This document shows, one piece after another, positions 47,488-55,496 of a stretch of DNA of 64,000 nt. This DNA is from Bin5 sp965220715 (GTDB taxonomy: Bacteria; Chloroflexota; Anaerolineae; Caldilineales; Caldilineaceae), in NCBI GenBank assembly GCA_965220715.1, contig OZ244843.1:4464001-4528000 (forward strand). The letters are read 5' to 3'. The stretch's first letter is position 1; each line of letters begins with the position of its first letter. The notes below the pieces were generated by a model that was given only the letters and a program-made list of their open reading frames with translations, did not search any database and was not told the origin of the DNA. The translations under genes and the position numbers were made by a program.

Positions 47488-47886
47488 ATGGCGGTGTTAA
47501 AAAAGATCGAAGCGTACATCCGAACTGAGAAACTGGACGGTGTCAGGCTGGCTCTGCTTGAAATCGGCGTTCCTGCTATTGACACTGTCGAAGTTCAGGG
47601 GCACGGCCGTCAGAGCGGTATCAAACTGGCCGGACGGCACAGCACCTACGTCGTCGACACGCTGCCTCGTATTCAGGTGAATTTCGTTGTAGGTGAAGAC
47701 GATGTTAAACAGGTGGTGGAAGCCATCCAGAGGACAGCTGCCACCGGCAACCAGGGTGATGGGGCCATCTTCATCAGCCCCGTCGAGAATATAATCCGTA
47801 TCAGCACGGGAGAAGAAGGCGACGACGCGCTGACATACGAAGGCGAGATTGATATCGCCGAACACCAAGTCAAACGAGAAGGCTAG
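47488..47886 (+). CDS. P-II family nitrogen regulatory protein 2
   Basis: A 132-residue P-II protein closely similar to its upstream neighbour: MAVLKKIEAYIRTEKLDGVR, T-loop GHGRQSGIKLAGRHSTYVVD with the modifiable tyrosine, B-loop TGNQGDGAIFI and C-loop PVENIIRISTGEEGDD. AGGAGA lies just before the ATG; a GTG at 47461 would add nine residues. Two P-II copies behind one amt suggest a division of labour between Amt gating and other targets, or mixed trimers; both are inference. Confidence 0.93.
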   Translation: MAVLKKIEAYIRTEKLDGVRLALLEIGVPAIDTVEVQGHGRQSGIKLAGRHSTYVVDTLPRIQVNFVVGEDDVKQVVEAIQRTAATGNQGDGAIFISPVENIIRISTGEEGDDALTYEGEIDIAEHQVKREG

Positions 47887-48000
47887 ACCCATCTCCCGAT
47901 AGCGCTATTGCACGTTCAATGGGAAAGGGAATTCCAGTCTTTCTGACATTTGGGTTCGATGCCTCTGGTGTGCCCATGCAACGCCGCGCGGCGTCCGCCG

Positions 48001-48858
48001 TTACCTTTCGTTAAGCGGGTTCCGTTTTTCCCAGAAACGTACCAGCAACGATAGACCGATTGTCATCACCAGATAGAGGAAGGCAACGACATTGTACGTT
48101 TCGAAAAAGCGGAACGTGCTGGTGGCGTAGAGTCTTCCCAGTTGCGTGATGTCCTGCACACCCAGAACCGAAACCAGCGCCGAGTCTTTGAGCATGGCGA
48201 TGAAGTCGTTGCCCAGTGGCGGCAAGACGCGCCGAACTGCCTGCGGCAAGATCACATGCCGCATGGCCTGGCCCCGGCTCATGCCCAGGCTGAGCGCCGC
48301 CTCCATCTGCCCCCGTTCCACGCTTTCAATGCCTGCCCTGAAGATTTCGGCTATAAACGCGCTGTAGCCTATGACCAGCGCCAGAATTGCCCTGCTGGTA
48401 AAGGAGAGTTGGCGAATGCTGAACTCTGCCAGTGGCCTGCCCACAGCGCCGAGTCCCAGCCCTTGTAGTTCTGCCCCTGCCCAGTTGAAGAGATCCACCA
48501 GCCCCGGAGCGCCTACAAACGCTATGTAGAACAGTATCACCAGCATCGGCACACCGCGGACGATCTCGACATAGAAGGACGCCGCCTCATAGATCAGACG
48601 ACTGCGGGACACACGCGCAAGGCCGAAAGCCAGACCGACCAACAACGACAGGCCAAAGGCGAGCAGGCATACGTACATCGTCACGCCGACACCTTTGGAT
48701 ACGGCGTTGAAGATCAGATTGTAATCCGCATCGGCCAACAGAATCCAAAGGAGTAGCACGCCCAGAAGCAGCGCTGTTAATAGCCAATATGGCAAGCGCG
48801 CGAAATAGTCGGCGGGCGAACGCCGTTTGAGGCTTTGGGTAGGGTCAGTTGCTGCCAC
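48001..48858 (-). CDS. Polar amino acid ABC transporter permease
   Basis: A 285-residue permease of the HisM/GlnP type. About five helices follow a 20-residue cytoplasmic N-terminus. The ATPase-interacting EAA loop reads VERGQMEAALSLGMSRGQAM followed by RHVILPQAVRRVLPPLGNDFIAMLKDSAL, fully conserved. It is the last gene of a minus-strand run with the tandem-domain binding protein upstream. No gene for the ATP-binding subunit lies on either side; the next gene is the convergent P-II gene. Confidence 0.93.
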   Translation of the reverse strand: MAATDPTQSLKRRSPADYFARLPYWLLTALLLGVLLLWILLADADYNLIFNAVSKGVGVTMYVCLLAFGLSLLVGLAFGLARVSRSRLIYEAASFYVEIVRGVPMLVILFYIAFVGAPGLVDLFNWAGAELQGLGLGAVGRPLAEFSIRQLSFTSRAILALVIGYSAFIAEIFRAGIESVERGQMEAALSLGMSRGQAMRHVILPQAVRRVLPPLGNDFIAMLKDSALVSVLGVQDITQLGRLYATSTFRFFETYNVVAFLYLVMTIGLSLLVRFWEKRNPLNER

Positions 48859-48876
48859 GTGTGCGGAGCATGTTGA

Positions 48877-48933
48877 GACGTCGAGCGCAGTGAGAGGAAG
48901 GCCTTGTCACCGGCTCACACTACGCTCGACGTC
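48877..48933. repeat. Inverted repeat between binding-protein and permease genes
   Basis: Perfect 11-base arms GACGTCGAGCG/CGCTCGACGTC, extended imperfectly by CAGTGAG/CTCACACTA, with the binding-protein stop just beyond it. A hairpin here would protect the upstream message and lower permease expression, as between binding protein and permease genes in other transport operons. No T-tract. Confidence 0.6.
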
Positions 48934-50403
48934 GTATCAGTTCGGATCGTATTGGAAGAACCACTTGACGTTCAGATATTCGTCATAGCCGTCGGCCTTC
49001 ATGGTACTGATGGCGGCGTTGAAGGGTGCGGTCCAATCACTGCCGAACGTGAAGATCAAGCCGAACTCTTCGGTGGCAAGTGCATCGCCGACGATCTTGA
49101 GCTTCTCCGGGTTGGCCCCAATGTAGCCGCGGCCCGAAGCGGCGTCGACCAGCACCATGTCCACGTCTCCGGCGATCAGCGCCTGCACGGTCGCGCCGAA
49201 ATTGTCAAGCAACTGGATGCGCGGGTTGGCCTCATCGCCGTCGAGGATGTCGTACACGGCCGTGTAGAAGCCGGTCGTGCCGGCTTGTGCCCCTACCAGC
49301 AGCGACGCATCGGCGGCGAACGCTTCGGGCGAATCAAACCGCTCTTCGCCGGCGCGCACCAGCATGAACTGCTGGCTGGTCATGTAAGCATCGGAAAAGT
49401 CCACTACTTCGGCCCGTTCAGCAGTGATCGTGATCCCGTCCATGCCAACGTCGAACTGTCCTTCGGCCACGGCCTGGATCATCGCCTCCCACGAAGTGAC
49501 TTGCCAGTTGACGACACAGTTGAGACGGCGGCAGATTTCGTTGACGGCGTCATATTCCCAGCCGACAGCCTCGCCGCTGCCCGGGTCGATAAAGTTGAGG
49601 GGGATGTAGTCGTTACCCGTCACGGCAACCACCTCCGCGCCCCCCATATCCGGCAGGCTGTCGTAGATGTCCGGGCCGTTGGGATCTGCCAGGAAGAACC
49701 AGCGGGTATTCAGGTAGGCCAAATATCCGTCGGCCTTCATGGTGCTGATGGCGGCGTTGAAAGGCGCGGTCCAGGCACTGCCGGGCGTGAAGATTAAGCC
49801 GAACTCTTCGGTGGCGAGTGCCCCGCCGACGATCTTGAGCTTCTCCGGGTTGGCGCCGATGTAGCCGCGGCCCGAGGCGGCGTCGACCAGCACCATGTCC
49901 ACATCGCCGGCGATCAGCGCCTGCACGGTCGCACCGAAGTTGTCGAGCAACTGGATGCGCGGGTTGGCCTCGTCGCCGTCAAGAATGTCGTAGACGGCGG
50001 TGTAGAAGCCGGTCGTGCCGGCCTGGGCGCCTACCAGCAAGGACGCATCGGCGGCGAACGCTTCGGGCGTATCAAACCGCCCCTCGCCGGCGCGCACCAG
50101 CATGAACTGCTGGCTGGTCATGTAAGCGTCGGAAAAATCCACCACTTCGGCGCGTTCAGCAGTGATCGTGATACCGTCCATGCCAACGTCGAACTGTCCT
50201 TCGGCCACGGCCTGGATCATCGCCTCCCACGAAGTGACTTGCCAGTTGACGACACAGTTGAGACGGCGGCAAATTTCGTTGACGGCGTCATATTCCCAGC
50301 CGACAGCCTCGCCGCTGGCCGGGTCGATGAAGTTGAGGGGGATGTAGTCGTTGCCCGTCACCGCCACTACTTCCGCGCCCCCCATATCCGGTAGGCTGTC
50401 GTA
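48928..50403 (-). repeat. Direct tandem repeat of 738 bases within the binding-protein gene
   Basis: Two adjacent copies (about 49666-50403 and 48928-49665) are offset by exactly 738 bases, that is 246 codons, with very few base differences over long stretches, including at synonymous positions. This points to a recent in-frame duplication or ongoing gene conversion. Confidence 0.9.
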
Positions 50404-50577
50404 GACAACGTTATGCATGCCGGCGGCGGAAGATGAATCGGGACCGGCGTCCGCGGTCTGCGCGCCGGATTCGCCAGATGCCGGAGAAGGCGCGGCAGGG
50501 ACACAGGCGCTCACCGCCAATGCCAGCAGCATGAAAATAACCAACAGTCGGAAGATCGCTCGATTTTTCTTATTCAT
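48937..50577 (-). CDS. Solute-binding lipoprotein with two tandem SBP_bac_3 domains
   Basis: A 546-residue extracellular binding protein. MNKKNRAIFRLLVIFMLL with lipobox VSAC gives a membrane-anchored lipoprotein, followed by a 35-residue serine/alanine-rich linker. Two family 3 solute-binding domains of about 240 residues each follow in one chain, both starting YDSLPDMGGAEVVAVTGNDY and both with FDVGMDGITITAERAEVVDF. They differ at only about a dozen or so positions, mostly near the ends. Ordinary members have one domain (about 270 residues). GGAG precedes the ATG. The ligand is probably a polar amino acid or related compound. Confidence 0.92.
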   Translation of the reverse strand: MNKKNRAIFRLLVIFMLLALAVSACVPAAPSPASGESGAQTADAGPDSSSAAGMHNVVYDSLPDMGGAEVVAVTGNDYIPLNFIDPASGEAVGWEYDAVNEICRRLNCVVNWQVTSWEAMIQAVAEGQFDVGMDGITITAERAEVVDFSDAYMTSQQFMLVRAGEGRFDTPEAFAADASLLVGAQAGTTGFYTAVYDILDGDEANPRIQLLDNFGATVQALIAGDVDMVLVDAASGRGYIGANPEKLKIVGGALATEEFGLIFTPGSAWTAPFNAAISTMKADGYLAYLNTRWFFLADPNGPDIYDSLPDMGGAEVVAVTGNDYIPLNFIDPGSGEAVGWEYDAVNEICRRLNCVVNWQVTSWEAMIQAVAEGQFDVGMDGITITAERAEVVDFSDAYMTSQQFMLVRAGEERFDSPEAFAADASLLVGAQAGTTGFYTAVYDILDGDEANPRIQLLDNFGATVQALIAGDVDMVLVDAASGRGYIGANPEKLKIVGDALATEEFGLIFTFGSDWTAPFNAAISTMKADGYDEYLNVKWFFQYDPN

Positions 50578-50652
50578 TGTTTCTCCATCCTGTGTCGTCA
50601 AGATCTGAACTGACGTACGGGGCGCCGTTCTCGGCAGTCCGCGTAAGGAGCG

Positions 50653-51534
50653 TCAGGCTGGCATTTGACGCTTGGTGTAGGCGCGGCCTATGCGGGCCAA
50701 CTCCGGGTCGTGGCCGCCGATGACACGCACGCCGGCGTCGATTCTTGCTGTGATATTTTCAGCACTTGCAGGCTGCAGAAAGGCGACGCCGTTGGCCTGG
50801 CAGGCCGCCTGCACGCGTTCGCTTGCTTCCTGCATCTCCGGCGGCATCTGCGGCGGACGTCGCCGATAGCCCAAAGAGATGCTCAGGTCGCCCGGCCCCA
50901 TCTCTGCAAATCCGATTCCGGGGACGGCAAAAATCTCTTCAATGCGCGGAAGTGCGGCGGCCGACTCGATCTTAAGACCCAGCAACAGTTCGCCTTCGGG
51001 GTTGAGAGGCCAGGGGTCAGCTGTATCGAGGTAGGTTGCATAGTCGACGCCCCAAATGGCGGCGGCGGAGGGCTCGGAGCCAACGCCGCGCCGACCCGCC
51101 TGCAACCCAGCGCCTACGCCGATACTATTGATCGGATAGCGACAGGCTTCGACAAAAGCCGCGACCGCTTCGGGCGTCTCTGCCTGACAGAGCAAAATGC
51201 CATGGACCCCTCGCGCCAAGATTTGGCGGAACTGCCAGGCATTATAGCGCACTATTTCGGCTGACGTGCCTTCGACCGGCGCTTCGACAATAACGGTGGG
51301 CGTACGGTGCCCGCTGGCGGTCGGCCCGCCTTCGGCCATCCCCTGCATGTAACTTTCCAGGCCGCCCATATCGAAAGAGCCGTGCTCCATCCCCACGTTT
51401 ATGTAGTCGGACCATATCGCGGCATCTTTAATGCCCTGTTCGCGCGTCAGCACGTGGCCTGTATGCGCGCCGCTGTAGTAGATCGGCTGGCCTTGGTCCA
51501 AGAGTTCAATCGCCCGGTTTACACGGTTGGCCAT
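50653..51534 (-). CDS. HpcH/HpaI aldolase/citrate lyase family protein
   Basis: A 293-residue class II aldolase of the HpcH/HpaI fold. Conserved elements: NVGMEHGSFDMGGLESYM (active-site histidine), metal-binding glutamate in LKIESAAALPRIEEI, and the aspartate in FAEMGPGDLSISLGYR. Such enzymes cleave 2-keto-3-deoxy acids or hydroxy-keto acids to pyruvate and an aldehyde. It lies between the cupin gene (41-base gap) and the binding-protein gene (75-base gap) on one strand, so it may act on the imported compound. The precise substrate is not readable. Confidence 0.85.
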   Translation of the reverse strand: MANRVNRAIELLDQGQPIYYSGAHTGHVLTREQGIKDAAIWSDYINVGMEHGSFDMGGLESYMQGMAEGGPTASGHRTPTVIVEAPVEGTSAEIVRYNAWQFRQILARGVHGILLCQAETPEAVAAFVEACRYPINSIGVGAGLQAGRRGVGSEPSAAAIWGVDYATYLDTADPWPLNPEGELLLGLKIESAAALPRIEEIFAVPGIGFAEMGPGDLSISLGYRRRPPQMPPEMQEASERVQAACQANGVAFLQPASAENITARIDAGVRVIGGHDPELARIGRAYTKRQMPA

Positions 51535-51575
51535 ACGTTTTCTCCTCTGTGGGATAGTGTACCTGCGGTTCTCGT

Positions 51576-52226
51576 CTAGCTGTCTTCCCCGTTACGGCAC
51601 TCCACATTGATCCATCCGGAGCGGAAAGGGTGCGCCGAGTCTGTTTCCGGGTCGAAGCGGTGGCGCCAGATGCAGCCATTGTCGTTGCCCAGCAGATGGA
51701 GCGAGACCGACGTATCCGGGCTGGTCGTGCGCACGCGGTGGATGTCGTTTTCCGGCAGCAGCTCGTAGAAGTCGCCCGGCCGCAGCATCTGGCGCACAGA
51801 CAGATTCAACTCGGCGTGGGATTCGTTGCAGCCGTCGTCCTGGCGGGCAAAGACCTCTTCCTCCTGCTCGCCTTTGTACAGACCTACAAGCCCCCAGGCA
51901 AGATGATCATGCACGGGTGTCTGTGCGCCCGGGGGTACGACCAGGGCAGAGAAGGCCAGGCCGCCATCGCCCGCCCGATAGAGCAACCACATGCCAATGC
52001 CGCCCCCCATACCGCTCTCCACGGATGGCTGCTGAAATTTTTGCGGCAGCCAGGCCGGATCCGCCAACAGTTCTACGAAGTCCGGGCGAATCACAGCTAC
52101 GATCTTGCGCGGGTCCGATACGCGGGCGCGCGTCGCGTTTACCGCGCCGATAAAACGCCGCATTGGGGGATTGTCGAGCGGCCACTCATCGGTATGGTGC
52201 GTGGGCGGGAGTGACATTGGCGTCAT
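51576..52226 (-). CDS. Cupin protein, cysteine-dioxygenase-like
   Basis: A 216-residue single-cupin protein. The metal site is visible as PVHDHLAWGLVGLYKGEQEE (two histidines and a glutamate) and the third histidine in ENDIHRVRTT, the arrangement of predicted thiol dioxygenase-like cupins. The family adds dioxygen to small thiols or similar substrates, but the exact activity is not established. AGGAGG precedes the ATG; the open frame upstream to 52421 lacks family similarity. It heads the run cupin, aldolase, binding protein, permease. Confidence 0.75.
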   Translation of the reverse strand: MTPMSLPPTHHTDEWPLDNPPMRRFIGAVNATRARVSDPRKIVAVIRPDFVELLADPAWLPQKFQQPSVESGMGGGIGMWLLYRAGDGGLAFSALVVPPGAQTPVHDHLAWGLVGLYKGEQEEEVFARQDDGCNESHAELNLSVRQMLRPGDFYELLPENDIHRVRTTSPDTSVSLHLLGNDNGCIWRHRFDPETDSAHPFRSGWINVECRNGEDS

Positions 52227-52329
52227 GCAAATTATTCCTCCTCGGACTTCGGCTAGAGGGCAAATGCCAGATGGTGAGGCGTGCAGCAGAGATACTTTTG
52301 AACACAATTGTCTGAAACATTCATTTGGT

Positions 52330-52828
52330 TCATTCGCTTGGACCGCCTTCGGGAGGCTGAAGTGACTGCGGTACAGGAGACAGGAATTGTGAAGAAGAAA
52401 CGTTCTTTCTGCTGTAAACAAATACTCCGGCCAAGAGAGCTAGACCTCCTGCACCGATAATGCTGCCGGCTATTGGTGAGCCAAGAAAGGAAGCAATTAG
52501 TCCCCCAATGAGCCCAACTAGCGCAAGGACAAAACCGAAAGTCTGGCCTCGTCTTTGAAGACTCTGATTATTAAGTATGATCTCTTTAGTTGTTGGCGAT
52601 TACGGCTATTTCGACTTCGTGATCATGAACCTGTTGTCTCTCGAAGATCTCAATGAATCGCCCAGGGAATTCCGGTCCAATCTCGGCATATTCCTTCATC
52701 AGAGCCGGTGGAGGAATAGGACCCGAGAACAATGACGCAGAAACTGTACGGCGATACCCAGGACTATCTTCTTGGTCAGCAATGGGGATTACGTCATCAT
52801 TAGGCGTGAGGGCAGGGGGATCGTCCAT
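52330..52828 (-). pseudogene. DUF2335-like small membrane protein gene, frameshifted
   Basis: The first 80 codons (52828 down to 52586) give LFSGPIPPPALMKEYAEIGP and FIEIFERQQVHDHEVE, the start of a DUF2335 protein, then reach a TAA. Shifting frame by one base just before that stop continues with NNQSLQRRGQTFGFVLALVG and two membrane helices (GLIGGLIASFLGSPIAGSII, then GLALLAGVFVYS) to a TGA at 52330. The two halves together make a complete DUF2335 protein of about 165 residues. The break is a one-base insertion or two-base deletion near 52588, or a sequencing error. DUF2335 function is unknown. Confidence 0.8.
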
Positions 52829-53263
52829 TGACTTAACTCTCTGCGAACTATGAAGCTACTCTTGGACCGCTGCAAATGCTTGACACCAGGTTTGTGCAAC
52901 TCTGTTTCCGGTCTCAGTAAGTGAGCCGACCCTGCTACGCCTTATCAAAGAGCTTGAGCCAGGCATCAAGACGGCGACTGAGCCAATTCCACGCAAGAAT
53001 TAATGAAGCTGTCTCTCTTTTGTGTTTTGGAGCTCATTGAAATGGTGGACACTCGATAATCCAGAGGTGGCTTTTGAATGTTGCATCTCTGTTCTCCGTC
53101 CGGATGAACTTCGCATTTCAGGCTGTTGTCACTCTTTGTTCATTCTTATGTCACCGTAGCAGTACTATAGCATCAGGTCTGTAAGGCGCCAATCAATCGC
53201 GCCGGCGCCAGCGCGCATGTCCGGCCGCCGTCACCATTGCCACTTTTCGCCGTTCTGGCATCG
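52829..53263. other. Intergenic region, 435 bases
   Basis: No gene seen. It holds a minus-strand promoter (53164-53192) that would give the DUF2335-like gene a leader of about 330 bases. The rest shows no clear hairpin or repeat. Confidence 0.5.
53164..53192 (-). promoter_or_regulatory. Promoter upstream of the DUF2335-like gene
   Basis: TTGGCG, a 17-base spacer and TATAGT on the minus strand, in the gap after the methyltransferase gene. Confidence 0.45.
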
Positions 53264-54187
53264 TCATGCCGATTCCTCCTCGGACGGCGGCTCAAGAGCA
53301 AACTGGGCGAAGTGGAAAAACTCCGTCGGCACTACGTCGGTGCGCTCGCCCAGGTAGCGCCGACCCTGCTCTTCGGGCGGCATCATCTCCACTTCCGTGA
53401 AGCCATACCTGGTCATCATATCTTTCAATGACTGCGGCGTAAAATCAGTCAGCATCGGTTCTCCCCGGCGCGCCACGAAACCCTCCATCTTTTCGGAGAG
53501 TGTTCTCCACTCGGCAGACATCATGTGCTTGGCGATTTTGAAGTCAAAGACGATACGGCTGCCAGGGGCAGACATTTCCGCAATCCGCTCCAGGGAATCC
53601 CGAATTGCCTCTTGCGTGAGGTAGTAGGTAACGCCAAGCCAGGAGAAGAAGGCCGGTGATTGAGAGTCGAAGCCTGCTTTCAGCAACTCCTCATCCATCC
53701 GGTCGTTCTCAAAGTCCACCGGTACAAAGGTGAGGTTTGGGGGAATGCTGCCGTTTGCCTTTAGAACGCGCTGCCGCTTTGCCTCTTGCGTTGCTGGGTG
53801 ATCCACTTCAAAGACGCGCACTTTGTCAGCCAGATCATTGCGCCGCAGCGCGAATGTATCATGTCCAGCGCCGAGAATCACATACTGTTTGGCGCCTGAC
53901 TCGATCGCCGCTTCCAATTGATCCTCAGTATAGCGCGACCGCAGGACCACCTCCGGGTAAATAGGGCGGTAGACTCCCAGTATCACATCCGCGACAAGCC
54001 ACTTGATCAGCTTGAACCTTGCGACCGCATACCAAAAGGGCGTCAACATCTGCAACGCAAAGGTATCTTCGAATATGTGCGGAGGGTCGTGCCAACGCAG
54101 ATGCACGGCGCGGATGGTCGCGACCAGTACGGCTGTCTTGCTTGTATCTTTCGAACGTTTGCGCTGTGGACTCTGCGAAGTCGTCAT
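53264..54187 (-). CDS. Class I SAM-dependent methyltransferase (leucine carboxyl methyltransferase-like)
   Basis: A 307-residue protein of the family related to leucine carboxyl methyltransferases. Motif I is QYVILGAGHDTFALRR and the next strand carries the ribose-binding acid in VFEVDHPATQEAKRQRV; PVDFEND and FFSWLGVTYYLTQEAI are the other conserved family segments. Many bacterial relatives methylate carboxyl or hydroxyl groups of secondary metabolites, but no substrate can be inferred here. It stands alone: convergent intergenic sequence on one side and the divergent aldo/keto reductase on the other. Confidence 0.85.
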   Translation of the reverse strand: MTTSQSPQRKRSKDTSKTAVLVATIRAVHLRWHDPPHIFEDTFALQMLTPFWYAVARFKLIKWLVADVILGVYRPIYPEVVLRSRYTEDQLEAAIESGAKQYVILGAGHDTFALRRNDLADKVRVFEVDHPATQEAKRQRVLKANGSIPPNLTFVPVDFENDRMDEELLKAGFDSQSPAFFSWLGVTYYLTQEAIRDSLERIAEMSAPGSRIVFDFKIAKHMMSAEWRTLSEKMEGFVARRGEPMLTDFTPQSLKDMMTRYGFTEVEMMPPEEQGRRYLGERTDVVPTEFFHFAQFALEPPSEEESA

Positions 54188-54469
54188 GTTTTCAGATCTC
54201 CGTGGCTGAGCGGCCTCCGCGTCAAAATTTCCGTGCTAAACCTGGCGCCAGCAGTTCAGGTGGCCATCACTTTTCCCGGAATGGTATCAGGAGATATTTT
54301 CATAGTAACATACAGGTAGCGCCGAATTCAAACCAGTGCCGGAAATGGGGTGCGGCCTTTGGGACCGCCGTGCAGTACTGGCGTGGCAGCGGACATGGTC
54401 TGGCGGCGTCGGGTCTTTCGCTGGACACACCACCTCACTTCGAAAGCTTTTTCACCAGGAGGACGATCG

Positions 54470-55492
54470 ATGAACAACATATCGCAGAGGGAGATAGGCA
54501 GAACGGGGACAAATGTTACCGAGTTTGGGCTGGGCACTGCGCCGCTGGGCGACCTGTTCGAAGTGCTCAATGAGGATGCGGCACAGGGGATCCTGCAGGC
54601 CGCCTGGGATGTGGGCGTGCGCTTCTACGATACCTCGCCCTACTACGGCAGTGGCAAGAGTGAACATCGCGTCGGCCACTTTCTGCGACAGAAACGCCGC
54701 GACGAGTTCATACTTTCGACAAAAGTCGGGCGGGTCTTTCACGCTGCACATAGCCCGGCAACGTTTGAGTCCGGCCCCTTCATGGGCGGTCTACCATTCG
54801 AGTTTACTGTAGACTATAGCTACGATGGCATCATGCGTTCATATGAAGACAGCCTGCAGCGGCTCAGCCTGCCGACCATCGACCTGTTGGTCATTCACGA
54901 CCTGGATTTCTACTTTTACGAAACAGAGGCCCGCGTCAACGCATACCTTACGCAACTGTACACCAGCGGTTGGCGCGCGCTCGACGAACTGCGCCGCCAC
55001 GGGCTGGTCAAGGGTGTTGGGGCAGGCATCAACGAATTGGGCATGATCCCGCGCTTTCTCGATCTGGTGGATCTGGACTTCTTTCTGGTCGCCTACGGGT
55101 ATAATCTGCTGACGCAGGTGATGCTGGAGGAGGAGTTTCCACTTTGCGAGCAAAGGGGCATCAGCATCATTGTCGGCGCAGTCTTTGCATCGGGGATTCT
55201 GGCCACGGGGGCGGTGCCGGGCGCACGCTATTTCTACGCGCCTGCCTCGCCGGAAGTGATGGAGAAAACGAACCGTATCGAGCAGGTCTGCAAGCGTTTT
55301 CAGACCCCGTTGCCCTGCGCAGCGCTGCAATTCCTGCTCGCGAACCCAATTGTGGCAGCAATAATACCAGGAGCGATCGAAGTCGCCCATGTGCAGACGA
55401 ACTTCGACCTGCTCCAGCGGCCTGTCCCGGCGGAACTTTGGAGTGCGCTCAAATCCGAGGGGCTGCTGCGGGAGGATGCGCCTACGCCCTGA
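54470..55492 (+). CDS. Aldo/keto reductase (aldose dehydrogenase-like)
   Basis: A 340-residue (beta/alpha)8 oxidoreductase using NAD(P)H. The catalytic tetrad is visible: aspartate and tyrosine in FYDTSPYYGSGKSEHRVG, lysine in ILSTKVGR and histidine in LLVIHDLD. GLGTAPLGDLFE and the sequence around AIIPGAIEVAHVQTNF resemble D-threo-aldose/L-fucose dehydrogenases. AGGAGG precedes the ATG. It is convergent with nuoN, whose stop lies 4 bases away. Confidence 0.88.
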   Translation: MNNISQREIGRTGTNVTEFGLGTAPLGDLFEVLNEDAAQGILQAAWDVGVRFYDTSPYYGSGKSEHRVGHFLRQKRRDEFILSTKVGRVFHAAHSPATFESGPFMGGLPFEFTVDYSYDGIMRSYEDSLQRLSLPTIDLLVIHDLDFYFYETEARVNAYLTQLYTSGWRALDELRRHGLVKGVGAGINELGMIPRFLDLVDLDFFLVAYGYNLLTQVMLEEEFPLCEQRGISIIVGAVFASGILATGAVPGARYFYAPASPEVMEKTNRIEQVCKRFQTPLPCAALQFLLANPIVAAIIPGAIEVAHVQTNFDLLQRPVPAELWSALKSEGLLREDAPTP

Positions 55493-55496
55493 CCAC

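Noticed and set aside
47945..47990. GGGTTCGATGCC-like sequence resembling a tRNA T-arm
   Set aside because: No anticodon arm, D-arm or acceptor stem can be folded around it.
47981..47994. Perfect 14-base palindrome ACGCCGCGCGGCGT between convergent genes
   Set aside because: It has no loop or T-tract to act as a terminator and no second copy was noticed; it may be chance in GC-rich DNA.
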